Of a stretch of DNA of 12,206 nucleotides, positions 1 to 7,338 are shown piece by piece. Position 1 is the first letter of the stretch, and each line of letters begins with the position of its first letter. Source of the stretch: an uncultured delta proteobacterium (lineage in GTDB: Bacteria > Myxococcota_A > Bradymonadia > REDH01); NCBI GenBank assembly GCA_903873545.1, contig CAIQPA010000119.1, forward strand, positions 1 to 12,206, given 5' to 3'. Under the pieces are notes generated by a model. The model saw only the letters and a list, made by a program, of their open reading frames with translations. It had not been told where the DNA came from and did no database searches. A program made the translations under genes and the position numbers.

Positions 1-1671
1 GCCTGGACGCTTGCCGATCGAACCTGCCTCATCGACGGCCTCTGCGTCCGCGCGGGCGCAGCCAACCCAACCAACGACTGCGAAATCTGCGATACCACGC
101 AGCCAAACGTCTGGGCCTTCCGCCCCGCCGGCTTTGCCTGTGACGATGGCAACGCCTGCACGCAGGCCGACAGCTGCGCCGAGGGCGGCACCTGCCTGGG
201 CGGCGAGCCGCTGCTCTGCGACGACAACGAGCTCTGCACGGTCGATGCCTGCAGCCCCTTCCGCGGCTGTGTCTATCTGCCCGTCCCCGACGGGGCCGAG
301 GTGGCCTGCGACGACGGCGCCGGCTGCACCAGCGGAGATGTCTGCAAGCGGGGCCGCTGCGAGGGGGCGCCGGTGGTCTGCGATGACGGCAACGACTGCA
401 CCGACGAGGTCTGCCTGGAGGGCTCCGGCTGCGCGCCATCCTTCAACACCGCGAGCTGCGACGACAGCGACCCCTGCACGGTCGAGACGACCTGCAGCGA
501 AGGCCGCTGCGGCGGCGGGAGCCCCAACAGCTGCAACGACTTCAACCAGTGCACCATCGACCTCTGCGACGCCGACGCCGGCTGCGTGAACCTCCCCACC
601 TTCAACCCCTGCTGCACCGGCGCCGTCTCGGTCTGCGACGATGGCGATGCCTGTACCACCGACCTCTGCAATCCTGAGACCACCGAGTGCTCCTACGAGA
701 CCAACTCAGCGCCTTGCGACGACGGCAACGCCTGCACCGAGGGCGATAGCTGCGCCGCGGGCTCCTGCGGCGGCGCCACCCGCTCCTGCGACGACGGCAA
801 CGACTGCACCACCGACGACTGCAACATCAACATCGGCTGCGTCCAGAATGCCCTCTCCGGTATCAGCTGCAGCGATGGCTTCGACTGCACCACCGGCGAT
901 GCCTGCGTGGCGGGTAGCTGCCAACCGGCCGACAGCTCGCTCTGCGTCTGCACCCCCAACTTCGACGATGTAGCCAAGGTGAATTCGCTCCAGCTCAGCG
1001 ATCGCGCGGCGGGTGGCCCTGCGCTCGACCTCAACGGCGACGGCCGGACCGACAACGCGCTCGGCGGACTCGCCGGCCTCGTCAACGCGCCGCTCGCCGA
1101 CGCCGTCTCGGGCGGCAGCATCCTGCTCCTGCTGGAGTTCATCCAGTTCGGCTTCGGCGACTTCGTCACGGGCCTGCACAACGGCACGCTCACGGGCGAC
1201 CTCACCTGCGACCCGCAGACCCAGACCTGCGACTATCTGGCGCAGCGGGCGCTGGTCGACCCGGGCAGTTGCCTGTCGATCGTCCAGATCCCCTCCAACT
1301 TCGACGGAGCGCTCATCCGCGCCGGTGGCCCGGGCACCACGATCCCCTTCTCGCTCCCGCTCGGCGGCTCGGTGCTCGACATCCAGCTCTTCAACGTGAC
1401 CGCGGAGCTCACGCCAATCCTGTCCGCCGGTCAGGTGATCGGCTTCTCGGGCATCCTGGCCGGTGCAGCCACCGAGGCGCAGCTCAGCGCCGCCATCCGC
1501 TCGGTGCCCGCGTCGGCGCTCCCGCTGCCGCCGGAGACCATCATCAGCACGCTGCGGAGCCTGGCGCCCAACGACATCGACACCAACGGCGACGGTGTCC
1601 TCGACGCAAAGTCCATCGCGCTGCAGATCGAGGCCATCGACGGCCGGCTCGTGGGTGCGGAAGCGCCCTAG
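1..1671 (+). CDS. Secreted Cys-rich repeat protein, C-terminal part (5' end outside window)
   Basis: The frame is open from the first base and stops at TAG 1669-1671, so 556 C-terminal residues are visible and the start lies upstream. Residues about 1-317 are short Cys-rich repeats of the form CDDGNxCTxxDxC..GxC and CDDGNDCTxDxC...GC, resembling the Dicty_CTDC repeat (Pfam PF00526) found in extracellular proteins of slime moulds and myxobacteria. Residues about 318-556 form a globular domain with few Cys and two calcium-loop-like sequences, DLNGDGRTD (343-351) and DTNGDGVLD (527-535). This domain is recalled only as a recurring C-terminus of myxobacterial Cys-rich proteins; its function is not known to me. 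Cys density implies export and disulfide formation. No sorting tail or membrane helix is seen at the C-terminus. The gene converges on the small membrane protein gene 24 bp downstream. The reading frame is very secure, the function is not. Confidence 0.93.
   Translation, partial: AWTLADRTCLIDGLCVRAGAANPTNDCEICDTTQPNVWAFRPAGFACDDGNACTQADSCAEGGTCLGGEPLLCDDNELCTVDACSPFRGCVYLPVPDGAEVACDDGAGCTSGDVCKRGRCEGAPVVCDDGNDCTDEVCLEGSGCAPSFNTASCDDSDPCTVETTCSEGRCGGGSPNSCNDFNQCTIDLCDADAGCVNLPTFNPCCTGAVSVCDDGDACTTDLCNPETTECSYETNSAPCDDGNACTEGDSCAAGSCGGATRSCDDGNDCTTDDCNINIGCVQNALSGISCSDGFDCTTGDACVAGSCQPADSSLCVCTPNFDDVAKVNSLQLSDRAAGGPALDLNGDGRTDNALGGLAGLVNAPLADAVSGGSILLLLEFIQFGFGDFVTGLHNGTLTGDLTCDPQTQTCDYLAQRALVDPGSCLSIVQIPSNFDGALIRAGGPGTTIPFSLPLGGSVLDIQLFNVTAELTPILSAGQVIGFSGILAGAATEAQLSAAIRSVPASALPLPPETIISTLRSLAPNDIDTNGDGVLDAKSIALQIEAIDGRLVGAEAP
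139..951 (+). repeat. Ten tandem Cys-rich (Dicty_CTDC-like) protein repeats in two alternating forms
   Basis: Repeat units begin at Cys codons 139, 217, 307, 379, 457, 532, 634, 715, 787 and 868, usually 24-30 codons apart. Form A (139, 307, 457, 715, 868) ends in G-x-C after a D-x-C; form B (217, 379, 532, 634, 787) has CTxDxC followed by an aromatic or acidic stretch and GC. The order is A B A B A B B A B A, so the real evolutionary unit is probably an A+B pair with one A lost or one B gained near 532-634. The repeats continue upstream of 139 in weaker form (Cys at residues 9, 15, 27, 30). Confidence 0.8.
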
Positions 1672-1677
1672 GCAGCC

Positions 1678-1691
1678 TGCGCGGAAGCGCA
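1678..1691. other. Small hairpin between convergent genes
   Basis: TGCGC, loop GGAA, GCGCA: a 5-bp perfect stem closed by a GNRA-type tetraloop, in the 24-bp gap between the two convergent stop codons. It could help stop transcription from both sides, but no T-run follows on either strand, so a terminator role is only a guess. Confidence 0.25.
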
Positions 1692-1695
1692 CTCG

Positions 1696-2055
1696 TCAGA
1701 TTGTGCGGAAGGCCGACCAGAGGCCGGCGGCAACGACCAGCAGGCCGAGCACCACGGCCACAAACCCGGCGCCTCCGGCATACCACCACCAGAGGATGCG
1801 ACTCCGCTGCGGCTCGCGCAGCAGCCCGTGGTACCGGTTGGGGTGCCAGAACCAGCCCCGCTCGAGCTGGCCCTCGCGGAGCAGTTCGGCGCGCAGCAGC
1901 AGGTGGTAGCGCACTGCGGCAGGCAGTCCAAAGAGGTGGCCGGCCGCTACAAGCCCAAACCCCCACCGCGACGCAACTTCCCATGTGAGGAGGGACAGGG
2001 AGCCGAGTCCGAGGGCGGCGCAGAGCAGCACGAGAACGAGGTGGATTTCACGCAT
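1696..2055 (-). CDS. Small predicted integral membrane protein, unknown function
   Basis: Codes for 119 residues from ATG 2055 to TGA 1696. Three hydrophobic segments are visible: about 4-25 (starting IHLVLVLLCAALG), 31-54 (around LVAAGHLFGLPAAV) and 87-113 (starting ILWWWYAGGAGFV). Between helices 2 and 3 lies a polar loop with E57, E61, E65 on one helical face and the aromatic/His motif GWFWHPNRYH at 67-76. The family is not recognised. No convincing Shine-Dalgarno precedes the ATG. It is divergent from the giant lipoprotein gene (128-bp gap) and convergent with the upstream gene. The clean helix pattern makes it much more credible as the real gene than the plus-strand frames over the same bases, which are Arg/Pro-rich. 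A role in anchoring or processing the neighbouring surface proteins would be speculation. Confidence 0.75.
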   Translation of the reverse strand: MREIHLVLVLLCAALGLGSLSLLTWEVASRWGFGLVAAGHLFGLPAAVRYHLLLRAELLREGQLERGWFWHPNRYHGLLREPQRSRILWWWYAGGAGFVAVVLGLLVVAAGLWSAFRTI

Positions 2056-2183
2056 GACTGACGCGTTGCGTTAGGAAAACTGGGGCGAGCGCCCGCGAGG
2101 GACCCCGCTTTCACGCTTGTGTCAATGTTGGAGTTCGTGCAACAATCCCGCGTTGAAATGCCGCAAATCTGGAGCAGGTCAAC
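2056..2183. promoter_or_regulatory. Divergent intergenic region with probable promoters for both flanking genes
   Basis: This 128-bp gap separates two divergent start codons and must hold both leaders. For the plus gene a weak pair can be drawn, TTGTGT (2117-2122) and AACAAT (2141-2146), 18 bp apart and about 37 bp before the ATG. For the minus gene a perfect TTGACA lies at 2125-2120, but no matching -10 is seen 16-18 bp beyond it. The two -35 candidates overlap on opposite strands, so if both are real the promoters would compete. The rest is GC-rich with no clear operator. Confidence 0.35.
2171..2174 (+). promoter_or_regulatory. Ribosome binding site of the 1637-residue lipoprotein gene
   Basis: GGAG lies nine bases before ATG 2184. 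Together with a fitting lipoprotein signal right after the ATG it fixes the start. Confidence 0.7.
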
Positions 2184-5100
2184 ATGCGATCCACGACTCG
2201 TCTTCTACTCTGCCTGAATCTCGCCGCCCTCTTCGCCGCCTGCGGTGACTCCTCCACGAGCGCAGGCTCCGGGAGCGACACCGGCACGGCGTCGGATACG
2301 ACCGCGACAGACAGCGGCAGCGGCGCCTCGGATACCTCGTCCGACACGACCAGCGACACCACGCAGCAGGATGGCTCGGGCGACACAACCAACCCCGGAA
2401 CGCTGCCGATTGGCGAGCCCTGCGCCTCTGACGAGAATTGCGCCTCGGGCATCTGTTACACGACGCCCGAAAACCCCGACCAGGGCATCTGTTCGCAGCC
2501 CTGCATCCGCGATCGCGACTGCCCGGAGGCCTTCGATTGCGTGCGGGTAGATAGCTCCGCCGACGCCTTCTCCATCTGCATCCCTGCCGATGTCTGCATC
2601 GACGCGGACGGCGACCAGTATGGCCTTGGCGCCGCCTGTCTCGGCATTGATTGTGATGACAGCAGTGCCTCCATCAACAGCGCCGCCCCGGAGCTCTGCG
2701 ACGGCATCGACAATGACTGTGACACCCAGATTGACGACAACCCTGCCGGCCTCAACGAAGACTGCGACACCGGCTTCTCCGGCATCTGCGCGCTCGGCCG
2801 TACGGCCTGCGAGGGGGCCATCACCTGCATCGCCCGATTCGAGCCCTCGTCGGAGATCTGTGATGACCTCGACAATGACTGCGATGGCGAGACCGACGAA
2901 GAGGCCTCCGACGCCATCGTCCGCTACCTCGACACCGACGGCGACGGCTTCGGCGACGACCTTGCCACCGTGACCGGCTGCGACGAGCTGCTCGGCTATG
3001 TGCTGATCGGCGGCGATTGCAACGACGCGGACAGCGATGTCCGGCCCGGCGCCATCGAGACCTGCGACCTCATCGACAACGACTGCAGCGGCGCCGTGGA
3101 CGACAACGTGGTCTTCGCCACCTACTTCGCCGACAACGACGGCGACGGATACGGCTCAAGCGCCTCCGGTGAGTCCCTCGACTGCATCGCGCGGACCGGC
3201 TTCGTCGCGCTGTCCGGCGATTGCGCGGACGACAACGCAGCGGTCAACCCCGGCGCGGCCGAGGTGGTGGGCGACGGCTTCGACCAGAACTGCGACAACA
3301 TCGAGCTCTGCTTCCTCGATGCCGACGATGACGGCTTCCTCGGTACAGCCGGCGAGACGGTCAACTCCATCACCAACATCGACTGCAACGATGCCGGAGA
3401 AGGCGTGACCGCCGACCCGACCACCGACTGCAACGATCGGAATCCTGCCGTGAATCCCGACGCCACCGAGGTCTGCAACGGCATCGACGACAACTGCGAT
3501 ACCCAGACAGATGAAGACAGCGCCGCCGACGCCATCACCTGGTACCGCGATGCCGACGCGGATGGGTACGGCAACCTAGCGCAGACGGCAATCAAGTGCA
3601 GCCGTCCCGCCGGCTTCGTCGCCGACAGCACCGACTGCAACGACACGGTTGCGACCATCTCGCCGGCCATCGTCGAGCTCTGCAACGGCTTCGATGACAA
3701 CTGCAACGAGGCCACCGACGAGCCGGCTGCGGCCGATGCCCGCGACTGGTACCAAGACAGCGACAGCGACAGCGACGGCAATGCCGCCAACAGCATCCGC
3801 AGCTGCTACGCAGACCCGGGCTATGTGGCCACGGCGACAGACTGCAACGACGCCGACCCCTTCGTCTTCGTTGGCGCCGACGAGCTCTGCGATGGCGTTG
3901 ATAACGACTGCAACGTCACCATCGACGATACCTACGCGCTCGACGCCATCGTCTGGTACCGCGATGCCGACGCCGACGAGCGGGGCGACATCACCTCAAC
4001 CGTCCGCTCCTGCGGCAACCCCTTCGGCTACATCGCCGATGCGACCGACTGCGACGACACTCGGAACTTCGTCTACCCTGGCGCGACCGAGCTCTGCGAC
4101 GGCCTCGACAACGACTGCAACGGCGACACAGACGAAGACGCTGCCGCGGACGCCCGTACCTGGTACCGCGACAACGACCGCGACGGCTACGGCGAGACGG
4201 CCGCCACGACCCGCTCCTGCGCGCAGCCCACGGGCTACTCGGGAGCCTCTGGCGACTGCAACGACAGCCGCAACGACATCTCCCCCATCGCGACCGAGGA
4301 GCCGGGCGACAACCTCGACCAGAACTGCGACGGCCGCGAGCTCTGCTACGCCGATCGCGACGACGACCTCTACCGCACCGATGTCATCACCACCTCGCTC
4401 GATGCCGACTGTGACGACGCCGGCGAGGCCATCACGGCCGACCTCACGGGCGATTGCAACGACACCAACGGGCTCGTCAACCCGGGCGTGACCGAGATTG
4501 TCGGCGACCAGCTCGACGGCGACTGCGACGGAATCGAGGTCTGCTACAACGACCGCGACGACGACAACTTCCGCACAGACGAGACGCTCTCCTCCATCGA
4601 CGCCGACTGCCTCGATGCCGAAGAGGCGCCCGCCACCATGTTCTCCGGCGACTGCAACGACTTTGCAGCCAACGCCTACCCGGGCGCCTTCGAGATCGTC
4701 GGCAACAACTCCGACCAAGACTGCGACAGCCGCGAGGCCTGCTACCGCGACACCGACGGTGACGGCTACCGGACCGACGCTGCCTTCCTCTCGGACGACT
4801 CCGACTGCTTCGACAGCGGCGAGGGCCAGGCGACAGACCCCAATGGCGACTGCAACGACAACCTGAGCTTCGTCTACCCGGGTGCGCTCGAGACCGTCGG
4901 TGACGGCATCGACGCCGACTGCAACGGCAACGAGGTCTGCTTCGCCGACTTCGACAGCGACACCTTCCGAAGCAACTCCCAAATCCCTTCCATCGATGCC
5001 GACTGCCTCGACAACTTCGAGGCCCTCGCCTCCGCCGGTGTGGACTGCAACGACAGCAACCCTGCCATCAAGCCGAGCGCGGTGGAGCTCACGGGCGACG

Positions 5101-7097
5101 GCGTGGACCAGAACTGCGATGGGCGCGAGAACTGCTTCGCAGACCGCGACAGCGACACCTACCGCTCCGCCAACCTGCTCGACATCATCGATTCGGCCGA
5201 CAGCGACTGTGCCGACACGGGCGAAGCGCTCTCCACCATGGCCGGCAACGACTGCCAGGATGAGATCGCCGCCATCAACCCCGGCGCGACTGAGGTCCCG
5301 GGCGACTCGGTGGACCAGGACTGCACAGGCAGCGAGCTCTGCTACCGCGACCGCGACGGCGATGGCTACCGGACGGATGAGACCTTTGCCTCGCCCAACA
5401 CCTCCTGCAACGACAGCGGCGAGGCCTTCGCCTCGGACCCGAGCGGGGACTGCAACGACCTCGTTGCCACCATCTTCCCGGGCGCTACCGAGGTCATCGC
5501 AGATGGCATCGACCAAGACTGCTCGGGTGGCGAGACCTGCTACACCGACGCCGACAACGACGGCTTCCGCCCCAACCCGACGGCCACGACCGAGTCGGCC
5601 GACGTCGACTGCGCCGACGCCTTCGAGGCCGTGGCGACCGACCCGACCACCGACTGCGACGACAGCAACGCCGGTCGCTACCCGACGGCGACCGAGACGC
5701 TCTTCGACAACTTCGATGCAAACTGCGACCTCTTCGACGGCGTCGTGGATCGCACCATCTTCGTGAGCAGCGCAGGCTGCAGCGACTCCTTTGACGGCCT
5801 GACCACCGGTACCCCCAAGTGCACCATCCCGGCCGGCCTTGCGCTGACCAGCACGGCCAGCAACGGCCGCAACGTGCTTGCCATCGCCTCGGGCACCTAC
5901 ACCTCCAACACCGGCTTCTCCTTCCCCAACGGCATCACGATCGCCGGCGGCTTCTCCTCAGCCGACTGGTCCTTCGCCGCGGGGAACGCGGCCATCCTGC
6001 GGGCCACAAACCCAGGCGCTGCGCAGTCCATCGGCGTCTCCGGAAACGCCATCACCACGGCCACCACCTGGGCCTACCTCAACGTCCAGTCGGCCAACAT
6101 GACGACCTCGGGTGCCAGCAGCTATGCCATCCACTGCGTGGACTGTAACGCCCTCACCCTGCTTGGAATCACCGGGCTTGCCGGCAACGGCGGCGCGGGC
6201 GTGAACGGCAGCAACGGCACGAGCGGCACCGCATTCGGAACGGCGACACAGGGAAACAACGGTGGCGGAGGAAGCTGCGACGGTGGCAGCGGCGGCGGCG
6301 GACAGGCTGGCGGCGGTTGCAACCAAGGCGGACAGGGCGGCGGCGGAGGTTCAGGTACGGGAAGCTCGGGCAGCAGCGGCGCTGTCTCCGGCTCGGGTGG
6401 CGGTGCAGGCGGCGCAGGCGGTAATGTCAACCAGTGCAGCGGTCGCGACGGCGGTGGGGGTGGGACCGGCAATGCTGGCACCTTCTTCGGCCACGGCGGA
6501 GCCGGCAGCGGATTCGGGATCTCGGCCAACTTCTGGCAACCCAACAACGGCGGCAACGGAAACAACGGCGGCAACGGCCACGGCGGTGGTGGTGGCGGCG
6601 GCTCGTCGGGTCAAACCAACCGCGTCGCGTTCCCGTCTTGCATAGCCGGCGGCGGCAACGGCGGCGGTGGCGGCGGCGGCGGCGGCTGCGGCGGTACCGC
6701 AGGCGGCGCCGGCACGGGCGGCGGCGGCTCCTTCGGCGTCTTCTTCCTGAACTCCACGGGTGTGCAGGTCATCAACTCATCTGTACGCGCGGGTGCTGGA
6801 GGCGCGGGCGGTAACGGTGGATCGGGTGGTGGCGGCGGCGCGGGCGCGGGCGGCGGAACGGGCGGCGGCAATTGCACGGGCGAGCTTGGCCGAGGCGGCA
6901 ACGGCGGCGCAGGCGGCGCAGGCGCTGCAGGCGGCGCGGGCGGCGGCGGTCAGGGCGGCTACTCCTACGCCATCTTCCGCGTAGGCACGACCGTCGGTCA
7001 GTCGGGCAACGCCCTCCTCGCGGGTACCGCCGGCGCGGGCGGTACCTCAGCGGGTAACCCGGGCGCGAACGGCCTCGCAGGCACCGTCTCGCCCTAG
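2184..7097 (+). CDS. Giant surface lipoprotein: MopE-type repeat array plus glycine-rich beta-helix-like tail
   Basis: Complete gene of 1637 residues. Residues 1-20 are a lipoprotein signal (Arg at 2 and 6, hydrophobic core, FAAC with lipidated C20); G21-D22 follow. Residues 21-70 are a Ser/Thr/Gly/Asp linker. About 73-138 is a Cys-rich segment (CxxDxNCxSGxC style). About 139-1186 hold 16 repeats of the CND...PGA.E.CDGIDNDCD type, matching the 'putative metal-binding motif' family PF11617, named after copper-binding MopE. About 1187-1332 looks like beta-helix strands (TIFVSS, short Ser/Thr/Asn turns, NGITIAGGF). About 1333-1637 is roughly half glycine with six Cys. There are only three Lys and three His in the whole protein, and Asp is very abundant, so divalent metal binding would be through Asp. 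Likely a cell-surface stalk with a distal tail domain; ligand unknown. It is followed by its own terminator. Copper binding is not implied. Confidence 0.95.
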   Translation: MRSTTRLLLCLNLAALFAACGDSSTSAGSGSDTGTASDTTATDSGSGASDTSSDTTSDTTQQDGSGDTTNPGTLPIGEPCASDENCASGICYTTPENPDQGICSQPCIRDRDCPEAFDCVRVDSSADAFSICIPADVCIDADGDQYGLGAACLGIDCDDSSASINSAAPELCDGIDNDCDTQIDDNPAGLNEDCDTGFSGICALGRTACEGAITCIARFEPSSEICDDLDNDCDGETDEEASDAIVRYLDTDGDGFGDDLATVTGCDELLGYVLIGGDCNDADSDVRPGAIETCDLIDNDCSGAVDDNVVFATYFADNDGDGYGSSASGESLDCIARTGFVALSGDCADDNAAVNPGAAEVVGDGFDQNCDNIELCFLDADDDGFLGTAGETVNSITNIDCNDAGEGVTADPTTDCNDRNPAVNPDATEVCNGIDDNCDTQTDEDSAADAITWYRDADADGYGNLAQTAIKCSRPAGFVADSTDCNDTVATISPAIVELCNGFDDNCNEATDEPAAADARDWYQDSDSDSDGNAANSIRSCYADPGYVATATDCNDADPFVFVGADELCDGVDNDCNVTIDDTYALDAIVWYRDADADERGDITSTVRSCGNPFGYIADATDCDDTRNFVYPGATELCDGLDNDCNGDTDEDAAADARTWYRDNDRDGYGETAATTRSCAQPTGYSGASGDCNDSRNDISPIATEEPGDNLDQNCDGRELCYADRDDDLYRTDVITTSLDADCDDAGEAITADLTGDCNDTNGLVNPGVTEIVGDQLDGDCDGIEVCYNDRDDDNFRTDETLSSIDADCLDAEEAPATMFSGDCNDFAANAYPGAFEIVGNNSDQDCDSREACYRDTDGDGYRTDAAFLSDDSDCFDSGEGQATDPNGDCNDNLSFVYPGALETVGDGIDADCNGNEVCFADFDSDTFRSNSQIPSIDADCLDNFEALASAGVDCNDSNPAIKPSAVELTGDGVDQNCDGRENCFADRDSDTYRSANLLDIIDSADSDCADTGEALSTMAGNDCQDEIAAINPGATEVPGDSVDQDCTGSELCYRDRDGDGYRTDETFASPNTSCNDSGEAFASDPSGDCNDLVATIFPGATEVIADGIDQDCSGGETCYTDADNDGFRPNPTATTESADVDCADAFEAVATDPTTDCDDSNAGRYPTATETLFDNFDANCDLFDGVVDRTIFVSSAGCSDSFDGLTTGTPKCTIPAGLALTSTASNGRNVLAIASGTYTSNTGFSFPNGITIAGGFSSADWSFAAGNAAILRATNPGAAQSIGVSGNAITTATTWAYLNVQSANMTTSGASSYAIHCVDCNALTLLGITGLAGNGGAGVNGSNGTSGTAFGTATQGNNGGGGSCDGGSGGGGQAGGGCNQGGQGGGGGSGTGSSGSSGAVSGSGGGAGGAGGNVNQCSGRDGGGGGTGNAGTFFGHGGAGSGFGISANFWQPNNGGNGNNGGNGHGGGGGGGSSGQTNRVAFPSCIAGGGNGGGGGGGGGCGGTAGGAGTGGGGSFGVFFLNSTGVQVINSSVRAGAGGAGGNGGSGGGGGAGAGGGTGGGNCTGELGRGGNGGAGGAGAAGGAGGGGQGGYSYAIFRVGTTVGQSGNALLAGTAGAGGTSAGNPGANGLAGTVSP
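2598..5741 (+). repeat. Array of 16 MopE-type (PF11617-like) metal-binding repeats
   Basis: Each unit has a CND/CDD box, then P-G-A-x-E, then an Asp-rich Cys box. Two sub-types are clear. Type A ends CDGIDNDCDxxxDE and is followed by AADAxxWYRDADADGYG. Type B has VGDGIDQNCDGxELC followed by YxDRDxDxYRTD and an extra DADCxDxGEA box. The CND Cys codons at 3222, 3429, 3636, 3843, 4050 and 4257 are exactly 207 bp apart (69 residues). After the switch to type B the spacing is 198 bp or close (4257, 4455, 4653, 4851, 5046, 5253, 5451, 5655). One early unit (around 2790-2900) has a degenerate first half. Confidence 0.85.
6180..7094 (+). repeat. Glycine-rich C-terminal tail with Gly-Gly-x runs and interspersed strand modules
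   Basis: About 305 residues, roughly half glycine, in GGX and poly-Gly runs with Asn, Ala and Ser. The runs are broken by short hydrophobic modules, including SFGVFFLNSTGVQVINSS (around 6730-6785) and SYAIFRVGTTV (around 6963-7000). A matching SYAIHCVDCNALTLLGIT lies just before the glycine run (around 6121-6175). Six Cys are scattered in it. The DNA is dominated by GGC/GGT/GGA codons, giving a GGC-rich strand prone to slippage. Confidence 0.8.
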
Positions 7098-7139
7098 CCT
7101 GCCGCTGGCGGATTCACCGCCACACCGGTCTGTCGGAGA

Positions 7140-7173
7140 AGCCCCTCTCACCGCCCACGCGGAGAGAGGGGCT
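7140..7173 (+). terminator. Intrinsic terminator of the glycine-rich tail lipoprotein gene
   Basis: A 10-bp perfect stem (AGCCCCTCTC 7140-7149 with GAGAGGGGCT 7164-7173), one A-A mismatch, then a 4-bp inner stem CCGC/GCGG around a CCAC loop. It is followed by CCTTGGCTTT, a weak T tract, and lies 42 bp after the stop codon. The strength of the stem makes it a convincing end of transcription. Confidence 0.75.
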
Positions 7174-7338
7174 CCTTGGCTTTAAGCATCTGCAATCTGT
7201 CAAGTTTCCGCTTTACAACGCGGAAATCGATGCGCATTGTGTTTATTCCCATGCTTGTGCGGATCCTCACCGGCCGCGCTCGTATGTGTCAGACGTGTTG
7301 CGACCAGTCGCTGCCCCACCGTGTCATCGGAGTCTCAG
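7174..7338 (+). promoter_or_regulatory. Upstream region of the second giant lipoprotein, with an inverted repeat
   Basis: No gene is seen here. The stretch from about 7180 to 7250 is distinctly AT-richer than the coding DNA around it, as expected for a promoter. It contains a 7-bp perfect inverted repeat, TTTCCGC (7205-7211) and GCGGAAA (7220-7226), separated by 8 bases, which could be an operator or a leader hairpin. Inside its spacer is TTTACA (7212-7217), a possible -35 element, with only a poor -10 (CATTGT, 7235-7240) 17 bp further on. The promoter call is weak; the inverted repeat itself is plain. Confidence 0.4.
7329..7332 (+). promoter_or_regulatory. Ribosome binding site of the thrombospondin-repeat lipoprotein gene
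   Basis: GGAG six bases before ATG 7339. It supports this ATG over an in-frame GTG at 7321, which would add six residues before the lipoprotein signal. Confidence 0.7.

Noticed and set aside
706..1692. 328-residue minus-strand open frame under the Cys-rich gene
   Set aside because: Antisense in register with the gene and ended by a sense TCA at 706; no start signal or domain sense.
1828..2061. Plus-strand frame across the small membrane protein gene
   Set aside because: Its translation is low-complexity without helix or domain pattern, while the opposite strand gives three clean membrane helices.
3996..5516. 506-residue minus-strand open frame
   Set aside because: In register with the MopE-type array; it stops at a sense TCA codon (3996-3998). 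Its Val/Ala/Gly composition is the complement of Asp/Cys/Ala codons.
2598..5741. Copper-binding function suggested by the family name MopE
   Set aside because: The family is named after one copper protein, but these repeats lack His. The repeats support only a general putative metal-binding or structural role.
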